Positions 19,408 to 30,311 of a stretch of 64,000 bases of DNA are shown piece by piece (positions within the stretch are counted from its first letter, which is position 1; every line of letters begins with the position of its first letter). Location: positions 1,135,606-1,199,605 of the forward strand of contig NW_021167090.1 of the NCBI RefSeq assembly GCF_003711515.1, given 5' to 3'. This stretch comes from Sodiomyces alkalinus F11 (lineage: Eukaryota > Ascomycota > Sordariomycetes > Glomerellales > Plectosphaerellaceae). Under the pieces are notes generated by a model. The model ran no database searches and had not been told where the DNA came from. It worked only from the letters and a program-made list of their open reading frames with translations. Both the position numbers and the translations under genes were made by a program.

Positions 19408-21669
19408 ATGGAGGGGGTTCAGGATATTAAAGAGTTGCAACGATTACTAAGAGAAGCTGAGGATCGTGCTGCGGAGAACGAACGCCGACGCGAAGAAGAG
19501 CAACGCCGACGCGAAGATGCCGAAGAACTTGCGAGATCGTCGCAGCCACAAACCCTTCTACAATATCTCGAGGATTGCCACTCGCTCTATCTCGCTGTTC
19601 AGGTAGTCACCGAACGCTCTTTGACTACACAAGGCGACACTACCAATCCGACCGGCCGAATCTTTCCTCGACGCGTCATTCCGTGGGACGACTTTCCCGC
19701 GAAACAAGAGGAGGTCTGGGACGCCCTCTCGCTCAGCAAATCATTCTCCTCTAATCCCGCATTCCCCTCCCAACACCAGCTGGAATACGTGAAGTCGTTA
19801 CTCAAGCCCATTAGCAGCGAGCTTGGGCTCCGAGACTTTGAACGCGATGCTGTGGAAAATGCGGTCCAAAAGTTGGTTGATGGAGCATATAGAGATCCCC
19901 TCCTCCGACGCGCTCTCGGCCTCCAGGGGGCCGTGACCTTCGAGAGCCATACAAACCTCGGCAACGACGACACCATATCCAACTCCATGGAACATATGTC
20001 GCTCGGCAGTGATGATGCCCGTGCGACGGCTTCGACGTCAGCGCCGAGGCCGTCTACCAAGGCCCGTCGCAAGGCGAAAGGGAAGGGTAATCGGGCGGAC
20101 CAGTTCTGTATCTACAGGACCTCGGATAGCCAGAACGTCCCGGCCATTGCTATCGAATACAAGGCGCCGCATAAGCTGAGCATTGACGAGGTCGTCACGG
20201 GCCTGGAGTCGCAAATCATGCCAGAACATGATGTGATCAATAAGAATGGCGATGGTTTTGCTTTTTCGGCCAGACGGCTCGCCACCGCCGTCGTCACCCA
20301 ACTCTTCTCTTACATGATTGGTAAAAGCATCCAATACGGGTACGTGTGCACTGGGCAGGCCTTTGTTTTCCTGTATATCCCGGATGATCCTTCTACTGTC
20401 TATTACTCGGTATGCGTACCGCACCTGGACGTGTTGGATGACGACGAAACCAGGCTTCATCGCACGGCAGTCGCGCAAGTCTTCGCGTTCATTCTCCAGG
20501 CTCTCTGCGCAGACCCCCCGCCCCAGTCATGGCATGACGAGGCCGAGAAACTGGATACCTGGGCTGTCGAGTACGAAGACATTCTGAGAGATATACCTGT
20601 GACGGATCGTAAACCGAAAGAACCTCGTGCCTCTCCTTATAAACCTCAGCGTTGGAAGGGCTTTGAACGGTCGCCGATTCGAACACGCTCTCGCTGCGTG
20701 CCGCCGGACTCAAAACCTGGACCTTCAGACGATGACGAAGACCCTCCGTCCCCTTCTCCGAATCCAGGTGGTGGCAAAGTGGTATCGCGGGCAGCGACAG
20801 GTGGGACGAATGGCGGGAAACGCCAACGCAGAGGCGGAAGACAGGATGGTCAAGCGACAAACCCGAACGTACGAAATCGGTCATTCTGCACTCAAAAGTG
20901 CCTTCTTGGATTAGCATTTGGCGGGCCCATGGACGAGACGTGCCCAAATTCAGCTGATCACGGCAAGCGGCACGTAGACCGGCTCAGGTTCCTTCATCTC
21001 CTCCAAGAACAGCTTGCCAGGGACCGCGACCGCGATGCAGATTGTGCGCCATTGGATCGGTACGGGGCGCGTGGATCACTCTTCAAAGCGCGACTGTCGA
21101 CGCATGGTTACACATTTGTTGCCAAAGGGATGGATAGTCGCCACCGTGACTACCTGAAGCACGAGAGTGTTATATACAGCCGACTCCGGGCAATCCAAGG
21201 GAAGCATATTCCAGTCTGTCTCGGTACGATAGACCTACGCCGGCCATGGCATTACAACGACAGAGTCAACATGCATTTTCTGCTCCTCAGTTGGGCTGGT
21301 CAGCCCTTGTTCGACTTCAGTGACCAGGTTGACAAAGTAACCGTCGCTAAAGGGGTTACCGCAATATTCACGGCCATGCACAATCTCAATGTCATCCATC
21401 TTGATGCGGAGCCACGCAACATTTTGTACGATGGAAACGGCAATTTCATGGTTGTGGATCTCGAACGTGCGGAGTTTCGCGGTCGGCAGCCTCTCAGTCA
21501 AGTCAGCCCAAACAGCCCGAACCGGAAGAGGAAACGTGGGATCTCACAGAAGGTAGAGACGGATGATTTTATGAAAGAGCTCAGGTCTGCCGTGGAAAAG
21601 GCTTCGTCGTGTATTACTGGCCCGCCAAACGTACGGTCCCTCGAGAAGGTGGAAGGCCACACGGCATGA
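19408..21669 (+). CDS. Nuclease-like and kinase-like fusion protein
   Basis: Single exon, 753 aa from ATG 19408 (the open frame begins earlier only with a TTG codon). Residues 8-45 form a charged coiled coil (repeated R-R-R-E-E/D). About 90-400 is a restriction-endonuclease-like region with A-I-A-I-E-Y-K-A-P, giving E250 and K252 as an E-x-K pair. A basic, disordered linker follows (about 400-510). About 520-720 is a kinase-like domain: candidate ATP-binding K573 in V-A-K-G-M-D, catalytic-loop H-L-D-A-E-P-R-N with D666 and N671, and metal-binding D684 in V-V-D-L-E-R. The expected catalytic positions are thus kept although the loops are unusual. Similar nuclease-kinase arrangements occur among proposed eukaryotic conflict or effector proteins (Crinkler-like), so a role in genome conflict or incompatibility is a guess. 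The neighbours are transposon relics and another nuclease-like gene. Confidence 0.7.
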   Translation: MEGVQDIKELQRLLREAEDRAAENERRREEEQRRREDAEELARSSQPQTLLQYLEDCHSLYLAVQVVTERSLTTQGDTTNPTGRIFPRRVIPWDDFPAKQEEVWDALSLSKSFSSNPAFPSQHQLEYVKSLLKPISSELGLRDFERDAVENAVQKLVDGAYRDPLLRRALGLQGAVTFESHTNLGNDDTISNSMEHMSLGSDDARATASTSAPRPSTKARRKAKGKGNRADQFCIYRTSDSQNVPAIAIEYKAPHKLSIDEVVTGLESQIMPEHDVINKNGDGFAFSARRLATAVVTQLFSYMIGKSIQYGYVCTGQAFVFLYIPDDPSTVYYSVCVPHLDVLDDDETRLHRTAVAQVFAFILQALCADPPPQSWHDEAEKLDTWAVEYEDILRDIPVTDRKPKEPRASPYKPQRWKGFERSPIRTRSRCVPPDSKPGPSDDDEDPPSPSPNPGGGKVVSRAATGGTNGGKRQRRGGRQDGQATNPNVRNRSFCTQKCLLGLAFGGPMDETCPNSADHGKRHVDRLRFLHLLQEQLARDRDRDADCAPLDRYGARGSLFKARLSTHGYTFVAKGMDSRHRDYLKHESVIYSRLRAIQGKHIPVCLGTIDLRRPWHYNDRVNMHFLLLSWAGQPLFDFSDQVDKVTVAKGVTAIFTAMHNLNVIHLDAEPRNILYDGNGNFMVVDLERAEFRGRQPLSQVSPNSPNRKRKRGISQKVETDDFMKELRSAVEKASSCITGPPNVRSLEKVEGHTA

Positions 21670-21867
21670 TCGCTACTGCCGAATTGCGTCTGCTGACGAT
21701 TTCGTCAACACTTTTGTCAACTATTATAACAAGAGCCTTCTCCAGGGACATACTCGGGTGTAATTTGGTCACTATTCGCTAGCCACCGGCAAGGTCATAT
21801 CATATGTATTTAATAAAGCCCCGATGAAATATATCATATGTGCTAGTATCTATCAATACAAGTTGAG
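21670..21867. other. 3' spacer
   Basis: Short AT-rich spacer after the nuclease-kinase gene, with repeated CATATGT/ATATCATATG strings at about 21797-21842. No gene. Confidence 0.4.
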
Positions 21868-22666
21868 CTACTTCTGCTTTGTCCGAGCCATCTGCCGGTG
21901 CTTGACCTTCTTACGTCGCCGCGTCTCGACCTGATTTGCCGACCTGAGCGTGACTTGGTGAGCCACCTTAACGTGGTTGCGAAAGTGGTCTAAGTCATGA
22001 AACTTAATATCCTTGTACCTGGGATGCAGACATCTTATCCCGTCCCCACGGCGCATAGCACGCTCCCGCTCCTCCAGGTGCTAATCATTAAAGTGATCGT
22101 TACGGACGGTCGGACGGCAGTACTTGAACACGCGTTCCTCGTGTGATAGACGTTCGTCACCGATGTTTCGGGACACTACGTAGGATCCAGCAGAAGAGGA
22201 AAGGGCTCGGGCTCGGGGCATTCCTGTTTAACGACTGGCTTAATCTGCGCGCGTTTTCGGATACGGTCGCGCCGAACTGTCTCTCGCTTATCGCAGAGAG
22301 CTACTATTAGATTAATACTCTCCACCCGGAACTGAAAGAGCCTCTCGTGTGATAAGTTGTCTGGCTGATAGCACCAAATCTCTGCGAGCCGGGCGCGCTC
22401 GGGGATGTCAAGCTTGATTTCTGGGTCGGCATATTCCTCCTCTTCCCCCACTTCGCCGCGGGCTTGCCTTTCAATATCCTAAGTCGGCTTGTTACCTTAT
22501 AGAAGTGATGCTCGCGGAATTGCCGTACCATGGCCTCTTCGCGCCGCGCAGTCTTCGCTCGAATGAGCGATGTAAGCTCGCGAACCAATATCCTTATCAA
22601 TTGCAGACAACACCTGCTATCTATCCACAGTGCGAATTTTCCACCTTTTCCGTGAGCCTTTAACAC
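21868..22666 (-). pseudogene. DUF3435 (tyrosine recombinase, 'FluG domain') C-terminal relic
   Basis: Several minus-strand pieces in different frames line up in order. First comes a W-I-D...R-E-L-T-S-L-I-R-A-K-T-A-R-R-E-E-A-M stretch (about 22620-22520). A piece with E-R-A-R-L-A-E-I-W-C-Y and a C-P-E-P-E-P-F-P-L motif follows (about 22451-22176). The end is a C2H2-like tail with R-C-x-H-P-R-Y-K-D and L-D-H-F-R-N-H-V-K-V-A-H (22056-21868). This is the C-terminal layout I know from fungal proteins annotated as FluG-domain or DUF3435, a family that includes the tyrosine recombinases ('captains') of Starship elements. Stops and frame changes show it is dead, and the catalytic core is not visible. 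Whether it came from a captain or from a non-mobile DUF3435 paralogue cannot be told here. Confidence 0.55.
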
Positions 22667-23721
22667 GAATCCAGATATTCCTTAATATTACCTAGTTTTA
22701 ACTAATTCACACTATTAATTAGTATACCCTCGGTTCTAGTTCTAGTCGTATACCTTAAAAAGATTTATTAAGTGGATAGTAATAAAAAACTTGAAAAAAA
22801 TCGGTGGTAATAAGATACCGCTTAGGTAATATAATACGATAGCGCGGAGTAGTCTTAAGTGCTTTATCTTTTTTTCTATTTACTATTTTCTATATATTAG
22901 TTTAGTAGCTTTTATTAGCGGCAACAGCGATATCCATAAAGTAAGATTAGTACCTTTATATAGCTTAAGGAGTATATATAATCTAGGGGGAATATACTTA
23001 CCGGATATGTCTTAGGGGGCTGAAACCTATCGCTACTGGATACTAATTCTGGCCTCTCGGGCAGCGACACACGAACTCAGGTTAGAGTAGTGGGGGACAG
23101 TGCATCGCGAAGTTCACGCGGCAGTAGCACGGACCGGAGGACCGGTGTGGCGATGACGTGGCTCACGCTATAACTAACGGTGTGGCTTTTGCGACACGGG
23201 CTAACCAAAATAGGTCCTTACCTTAGGTACCTGCGTACCATGCTTCATAAGGTACCTACCTAGGTAGGTAAGGTAAGGTATATCGAAGGTCGAACAGTGA
23301 TGTGTGGGAAAAGTGTAGATGTGTTGGCAGGCACCGCCCAACAAGGTATGGTAGGTAATTACCTTACCTTAAGGTACCTAAGGTACCTAGTAGGATACAA
23401 AGGTACCAAGCAGCATACTGTAAGGTGGGTAGCTCGGAAGGTGCTAGCGGTGGTCAACGTCATCCTGCTCAGTTACCTCAGGTAACTGAATAAGCCAGCT
23501 CCCTTACCTTAATCGGCCACTCGCGTCTCCAAACCTTACTTGGAGCCTTATAGAGCCCTGGGGGCCGAGTTGGTTCCCTGAGCCATCGTCTTCCAAAAAC
23601 GTTTCTCTGACCTACCTGTACTCTGCAACTACCTTCCTCAGAAGAATCTCTTCAGCATCTCTTACAACTACAAACACTGCACTTCACCTGCAACCTAGCT
23701 GTCCGCTCTTGGCTCTTCGAC
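22667..23721. other. AT-rich tract followed by GGTACCT palindrome cluster
   Basis: 22667-23030 is strongly AT-rich, as expected of RIP-mutated repeats. From about 23215 to 23420 the motif GGTACCT and its variants (GGTAAGGTA, ACCTTACC) recur many times. The last 200 bp before 23722 look like the promoter and leader of the next gene. Confidence 0.5.
23215..23420. repeat. Cluster of GGTACCT-type short palindromes
   Basis: More than ten overlapping copies of GGTACCT, AGGTAAGG or ACCTTACC, giving self-complementary runs. Similar smaller clusters occur near 4550-4660, 9840-9880, 33105-33135 and 39487-39545, always between genes. Confidence 0.6.
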
Positions 23722-24800
23722 ATGGCGCTTATCCAGGACTGGGTCCCCCCGACCCGGGGAAACTGGGAGTTGATTCTCTACTACTGGCAGATCGGTTACC
23801 CAGCTGTACGTTTTAGTTATAGAGTCCCGGATTCCTCTGTCTACCTAAGTACTGACGAACTTGGGCGCAATCCAACCAGCTTTCTTTGGCGCAGCTTGCC
23901 ACTTCGTGGTACGGCATGGGCAAAACCTCGGTCGAGAGTCGCCTCAATATCCCCGGACGCGTGGCCTGGTTCTTCATGGAATGTCCTGGCTTTACCCTGC
24001 TCCTCTACATCATGAACACACTACCGAAGCAGGTTGGCATAACGCACTTGCCGTGGCAGAACAAGATTCTTGCTGGCCTTTTTGTACGTGTGTCGAGCGA
24101 GCCATATTGATTTGCGCAACTTCACAACCTGCCATCCCTCCTACCTTTGATCTCCTGTGGGCAGGCCCAGCGAGCTGACTTATTACCTTCACCACTCCCC
24201 AAGGTCATTCACTACCTCTACCGCGCTGTCCTCTTCCCGTTCATCCAACCGTCCATGTCACCCATCCACGCCGCAGTCTTCCTCCTCGCCGCAACCTTCC
24301 AGGTCGTCAACGCTACCTGCATCGGCGCATACCTTGCCGCCTATGGTCCCGTCACCGATGCCGAGTGGTCCGCCGCGCGCGCGCCGTTTTCGACCGCACA
24401 GTTCATCGTTGGCGTCGCCATCTTCGCCGCCGGTCTCGTGGGGAACTACCTGCACGACGAGGAGCTTCGGGAGATCCGCCGCACCGAGCAGCGCCGGCAA
24501 GAGAAGGTGGTTCGAGGACAGCAGCAGAAGGGAAAGACAAGAGTCAGCGTGGACAAACACTACAGCGTTCCCGAGGCCATGCTCTTCCGCTACGTCCTCT
24601 ACCCTCATTACTTCTGCGAGTGGGTCGAGTGGTTCGGTTTCTGGGTCGCCTCAGGTTGGAGCGTCCCGGCCAGGGCGTTCCTCGTCAACGAGATTACGGC
24701 TATGCTGCCGAGGACGATCAGGGGAAGACAGTGGTATATCAACCGCTTTGGCGAGGAGAAGATTCGGAAGAAGTGGACCGTTGTCCCGGGGGTGTACTGA
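23722..24800 (+). CDS. Steroid 5-alpha-reductase family membrane protein
   Basis: Exons are 23722..23805, 23880..24083 and 24204..24800, all phase-0 joins, giving 294 aa. The N-terminus is followed by M-G-K-T-S-V-E-S-R-L-N-I-P-G-R-V-A-W and then hydrophobic helices. The C-terminal third has the conserved Y-V-x-Y-P-H-Y-F-C-E-W-x-E-W motif of the 3-oxo-5-alpha-steroid 4-dehydrogenase C-terminal domain, and V-G-N-Y-L-H-D-E-E-L upstream. Animal and plant members reduce the 4,5 double bond of 3-oxo-steroids with NADPH at the ER, and other members act in polyprenol or very-long-chain enoyl reduction. The substrate in filamentous fungi is not settled, so I keep only the family. Its length fits the family. 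Confidence 0.85.
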
Positions 24801-25351
24801 AGCGTGAGGGCACCGAGAACCGGTTAGGGCGGACGAAGCCCGAATACCAGCCTTTCCGAAGTTCCGAGTCCCATCCAGAGCACGGCTTGGGGCATGAGCT
24901 TCCCACAATCTGGTGATCTGTGAAACCAAAGGCAAACCGAGTTGGTCCCACAGAGTCGATCCGGACGAACCGCGAATCTCGTGTACCACTGGTGGGTGCA
25001 TCATCGGCGCATTGATGACGACGGTTCGCCAAGCCCTTCGATGTGCTTCCCATACTCGTTGACATGGACAGGAGCTAATGCGAGCTGCGAGCCGTAGATA
25101 CCCCAACAGGACCCGACCGACCGATGGTCCATGACCTTGACTGCTTTTCAATAAAAGTATGGAATAAAGATTCTTATTATTCTTCCTTCCTAAATAATTG
25201 TCAAGCTTTGCCTCATCGTTCGATCGGGAACTTGACGACCTGCCAAAACCAAAACCAAAACCCAAAACGCCCCGAGGTATCACCCGTACCACCCGATAAA
25301 TGCCATGTCTTACCCAAGAAACACCTTTCAATGCAGCGCTCGCGTTTCGCT
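24801..25351. other. Convergent 3' spacer
   Basis: About 550 bp between convergent stop codons. It holds a short CCAAAA repeat at about 25242-25265 and otherwise no supported feature. Confidence 0.5.
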
Positions 25352-27605
25352 TCAAACCCCCGAGGTCGACGACTTGGTCGACAAGTCCGTCGCATCTCTC
25401 GCTAACACGCCCCCAACTCCCAGGCCACCCAGGCCACCCAGGCCGCCCAGGTCTGGCAAGCCACCACCGCTGGGTCTCAAGCGCTCATGACCAGATGCCG
25501 GAGACGCGGCGGCCGGGAGCTGGGAATTCACGACCTCCTCGCGGGTGACACCCAGCTTGTCCGGGGAGAGACCCATCGATTTGAGAAAATGCACCGACTC
25601 GGTCCACTCCCTTTGCTTCCTCGTCTCCGACCACTGGAGCTCCTCAGCCATCACGTCGATCACCCTGGGCAGGGCCCGGAGAGCGGCGTTGACGTCGATG
25701 AAAGCGAGTCGGGTACGTCGGGCCATGATATCCGTGGCCGTCTGGGCGAACTCGCGGTGAATACCGTGTCGGATCTCCCCGTCGATAAAAGGCAGGCCCG
25801 GAACGATGCGCGACGCGGGACGAGCGGCCGTCTCAGTCTCCGACGCTCCAAATTCGGCTGCAGCCACTTCCCAGGCCCTGTCGCCGTAGTTGGACGCGAG
25901 ATGCTGGGCGACGTCGGGGTCTAGGTCATATCTCTCCATCAAGGCGACGTGGAGCTGGCGGGAGAAGCCGTGGGCGCCGACGAGCGGAACATGTCTGGTG
26001 ACGCACTTGCCGTTGGCGATCCAGGCGTTATCATTGTTTTCGTTCGACGGTGCCCCGCTAATGTCGGGCATGGGAACGGCCTTGGGCTGGAGGTGGAACG
26101 CCTCGATGGCCTCGTCGACGGCGTCTTCTGCCATTTGCCGGTACGTGGTCCATTTGCCACCGGCGCAGGTCAACAGGCCGGAATCGGAGACTGTGATGAG
26201 GTGGTTTCGGACGAGAGATTCGGTGTTCTTTGCCTTGGGGTCCTTGACAAGGGGACGGATACCTTTGTGGAGTCGTCACGTTAGTTCAAAAAGCACGAAA
26301 AAAGGAAAGGGAAAAGAAAGCGAAAGGATGTTGGCCCCTCAATCATAGGGACCGGTCTAACTCACCAGACCAGGCTGCCAGGATATCAGATCGCGACAAG
26401 GTAGTCTCCGGGGCAAGCAGTTTCCGAACCTCTTTGAGAATGAAATCAATCTCGGTCTCGGTCGCTACCGGTTCCCGCTCCACCTCACAGGGGGCATCCG
26501 TAGTGCCGGCGAGCGTGGCACCTTGCCAAGGGAGGACGAAGACGACGCGGCCGTCGGACGTGGCGGCGTCGAGGATGCCCATCCCCTCGGGACTCATGTG
26601 GGAGGGCAGCATGATGTGGACGCCGGCGCTCGGTGCGACCATGGACATCCTCGAAGGGTCGTCCATCTTCTCGATGGCGTCGGCGAAGGGGCCGGTAGCG
26701 TTGATCACGCCCTTGGCCCGGACGGAGAATGAGGTCGAGGCATGGCCATCTTCTTCCCGGGAGGCCATGACATCGCGCACGCGTGCGCCGCGGATCTTTC
26801 CCGAGGCGTCCTTCTCCAGCGCCGTGACTTCGGCGTGGTTGACCACGCTTACACCGTATATGGCGGCGGTGAGCGCAAGGGAGACGTTCATCCTGGAGTC
26901 GTTGTGCTGGCCGTCATAGTACACGAGGGCGCCTTTCAGATTCTCCTTCTTCAAGAGGGGGAACGCGTCGAGGGCTTTCCTCCTGGTCAGATAATAGGAG
27001 CTCTCCAGCCCTTGCGAGCCGGCCAGCAAGTCGTAGGCCTTCGTACCGGCCCAGAAGTACGGAGCCTGCCACCAGTGGTGCAGGGGAAGCAGGATGGGGA
27101 GCGAGGACGACAGATGGGGGGCCACCTCGAGGAAGGTCTTGCGCTCGCGGAGGGCCTCCATGACGAGTTGGAGCTGCGGATAGTCCAGGTTCATGACGGC
27201 CTTCTCGAGGTAGCGCACGCCGCCGTGGACGAGCTTGGTGCTCTTGCTGCTGGTGCCGCTGCTGAAGTCGTCGCGCTCGACGAGGGCTACTTTGAAACCC
27301 CGCGTGGCCGCGTCGAGGGCGATGCCCGTGCCGGTGGCGCCGCCGCCGATCACCAGGAGGTCGTAGGCGTCTTCGTCCGAATCGTGGCGGCGGAGCTCGG
27401 CGAGCTGATGGGCCCGGGACTTGAGGGAAGGGAATTCGGGAGGGATGACGCGGCCGTTTGCATCGCGCTGTAGCGCCACGAGGGGAGAGTCGGGGATGGG
27501 TTTGCGGGTGAGGGTGGTGTATAGGAGGGCACCGCCGGCAGTGGTTGTGGTGATGACGGCGAGGGTCGCGAGGGGTTTCCTTAGTCTGGCGAATGTTGAC
27601 GCCAT
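25352..27605 (-). CDS. gut2: Mitochondrial FAD-dependent glycerol-3-phosphate dehydrogenase
   Basis: Exons on the minus strand are 27605..26366 and 26262..25352 with a 103-bp intron (GTGAGT donor, AAG acceptor), giving 716 aa. The first 35 residues are basic and hydrophobic, fitting a mitochondrial presequence plus membrane anchor. The FAD-binding motif is G-G-G-A-T-G-T-G (87-94), followed by S-S-K-S-T-K-L-V-H-G-G-V-R-Y. The second exon holds T-C-A-G-G-K-W-T-T-Y-R and the C-terminal DAO-type domain. A Gly-Leu repeat tail (from about 25490 down to 25410) extends beyond yeast Gut2. The enzyme oxidises glycerol 3-phosphate to dihydroxyacetone phosphate on the inner membrane and feeds electrons to ubiquinone. 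It is the last step of the glycerol route whose uptake and kinase genes lie just to the right. Confidence 0.93.
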
Positions 27606-29003
27606 GGTTGGAAGTCGAAGTGATGTGATGATGATTTACCACGGAAATCAAGAGATGACTAGTTCGTCGTTGGGGGGGGGGGGGATATGAGTAACCTTTA
27701 AAAGAAGAGAAGACGCAATGGCGGGCCGTTTCTAAGATGGCGTGGGGAGTGTAGGTAGGTATCAACACCGAGCAGTTGCAACGCAAGGTAGGGGCTCCGT
27801 CATTCGTGGAATTTCAATTTCATGGGGAGCTTATACATATTCATTACAGGAAAAGGCTTGGGAAATAAGTCCGCAGCTTGGCTGTTCCCCGTTTTCCCAT
27901 AGGGAGACGTCCTGGGCCCCCACGTGGGTCGGCTCGTTGGACTCTGTAGCAATCGAACTGTAGTGTAAATAAAGGGAAAAGCGAGATAGACGATAGGGAG
28001 GGTCTTTGCTATGGGGTGTCGACGACGTCTCACAATTAGAGGGTTTCGTGTTAGTTTCGGGGTTCTGGGCCGAAGCCAAGGCGCTAAAACTCGGGTTCCA
28101 TCGGTGTTCCCACCCGAATATCTGCCTTTGCTGGTTCACTACTGGCCTTGGCATTGGCCTTGGCCTTGGACCCCTTGGAAAAAGCCCGTCACACATGACC
28201 GGGATTGCGATTGCCCACTCACGGATGGACCCAGTCGGCCAACAACGTCGTGTCTGTAGTGTAGGTACAGCAATCTGTATCAAGACGGATCAAACGGATG
28301 ACTTTCCGCCCTCGCCCAGACTCATCTTCTATGATCCATCACGTGCGTTGGCACCGTCAAGAGCATTTGATCGAATAGTCGTACGAATTCGTACGATTAA
28401 CGGACCCCTCCCTCCGAGGACCCCGAGTACCCCCTCGAGTACCCCAGCGTCGGCATAATGTCTCCCGATCTGTCTTGTCCTCCATCTCATAAACAAACAC
28501 TAATATTTGTACAGCAACCGGTAGGCTATTGTCTCGTCCGAGTTTGCTTGCTCTGACCGCAGCTGTATTCTCGGGTTGAAAACATATTCTCGACCTCATT
28601 CATTATTCTACCACTCTATAAAAGGACCGAAACCTCTCTTGTCTCGTTCAGAGCCAAGGTCTGCAAGAACCCGACGAAATGACTTCCATCAAGACGCTTT
28701 ATGTCCCGACGGGTGAATCCTCCGACGGACAGCCAAATAATCTCGATGGTTTCATCCTACTAAAGATCTAATAAACTACTTGGCACAACGCATGCATCAA
28801 ATGCTACATAACAAAGACCCAAAGCAAGAGGAAGGATAACTATACGGGAATGAATACTTTTGCTAGAGGAAACATGAAACCCGCCGGAACCCCGAACAAC
28901 GCCAAGCCGAGCCCTAGTCAGATCTTTTTCTTCTTTTTTCCCCACCCGTGGACTGTCCCAATCTCATCGGCGTTCAAGTTTTCAACTCGACGGCTTCTCA
29001 ACA
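27606..29003. other. gut2 upstream region and aquaglyceroporin 3' region
   Basis: About 1.4 kb between two minus-strand genes. A run of 13 G (27672-27684) lies about 70 bp upstream of the gut2 start. A GTACGAATTCGTAC palindrome lies at about 28380-28394. No further gene is supported. Confidence 0.5.
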
Positions 29004-30311
29004 CTACACCTTGGAGTCTAAGGACTGCTCGTACGTATTGGACCATACACTGCGACGTGGTTGGAACAGCCGCCGGAAACCCATCCAAGGTGTGTTGATG
29101 GGGCTCTCTCCCGTGTAGATGAACACATCGTACAGGAAGCCTCCAAAGGCACAGCCGAAAAAGGGAGCCACCATGGGAATCTGCGGTATAATGTCCAAGT
29201 TAGCACAAGTTCATGTAGCCACTGATACGAGTCTACTGTCTGCCATCCTGTATGACCATCTACAGGACATAATAAAAAGCCGGCAAACTGAACTGGGAAG
29301 AGATAGACGGCAAGACCCACCCAGAAGTAATAGTTACCGGCCGTCCACACTTCAGCCGGGTATCCGAGAATGTACGAGACCAGCCTGGGCCCAAAGTCAC
29401 GAGCCAGGTTGATGGCATAGCCAGTCTGCCAACCCCAGCAGGCGCCGATGCCGAAGATGAGGAAGAACAGGCCGAGGGGCACGAACTGGGGCGGGCAAAT
29501 GTTGTCCTTGTCCAACAGGGCAAAGATGACGAACTGGAGGATGGTGCTGGAGATGAACTCGGACCAGAACATGGACGTCCGGTCCATGAACTCGGCCGGG
29601 TAGGTGCAGAAGATGCCGGCGGTGGCGGTGGGGCCGGTCACGGTCCGGATGCCGCTGCCGCCCTCGAAGTGGTCGATGGCGGGCCGGTAGTTGCCGTAGA
29701 CGACGAAAGCGGCGGCCATGGCGCCCAGGGTCTGGGCCACGGCGTAGATGGGGAACTTGCGCCAGGGGTGCTTGCGGAAGATGCAGTTGGTCAGCGTCAC
29801 GGCGGGGTTGATGTGGCCGCCTGACTTGCCGGCGACGTAGACTCCGAGCATGACTCCGATGCTGTGAGGTGTGTGAAAGATTGGGTGGTTAGTCCCGGTT
29901 CAGAAAAAGAAGAAAAGAAAAAGAAGAAGAAAAAATTACTTACCCCCAGCCCCACGATATGCTTTGATAATTGCCCTTGGTCTCATTGCTGAGGACGACC
30001 TGAGCAACGACGCCATCGCCAAACAAGACGAGGATCATGGTGCCCAAGAATTCGGAGAAGGCATCACGGCAGTCCCCCCGAATGCGGGTCCATAAGAGCC
30101 TGTCCTCGGTTCCATGGTCCGCGACCTGCGCCGACGCCGACGCCGACGCCAACGCCAACGCCGAGTTGCTGGATTCGACGTCTTCCTTGTGTGTTCCTGT
30201 TCCCGTTCCGTTGGCCATTTCCTTTTTGTTCAAGGAAGTCGACGAACCCGCAGAAGTCTTGTCGACGAAAGACGCCTCGGAGTGGGGACCTTGATGAATA
30301 ACGATGGACAT
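29004..30311 (-). CDS. Aquaglyceroporin (major intrinsic protein)
   Basis: Exons on the minus strand are 30311..29944, 29861..29321 and 29180..29004, giving 361 aa; all joins are in phase. The cytosolic N-terminus (about 75 residues) has an Ala-Ser repeat. Six membrane helices follow. The first pore motif is intact (G-G-H-I-N-P-A, N141). The second is N-L-A-R-D-F-G-P-R (N274), with Ala in place of the usual Pro-Ala, and the D after the R is typical of glycerol-conducting members. Exon 3 gives V-A-P-F-F-G-C-A-F-G-G-F-L-Y-D and a short C-terminus. Aquaglyceroporins let glycerol and small solutes cross the plasma membrane. Its place between gut2 and the glycerol kinase gene supports glycerol uptake (or export) as its job. 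Confidence 0.9.

Noticed and set aside
25405..25460. CCAGGCCACC tandem repeat as a separate element
   Set aside because: It is the coding sequence of a Gly-Leu repeat near the C-terminus of the glycerol-3-phosphate dehydrogenase.
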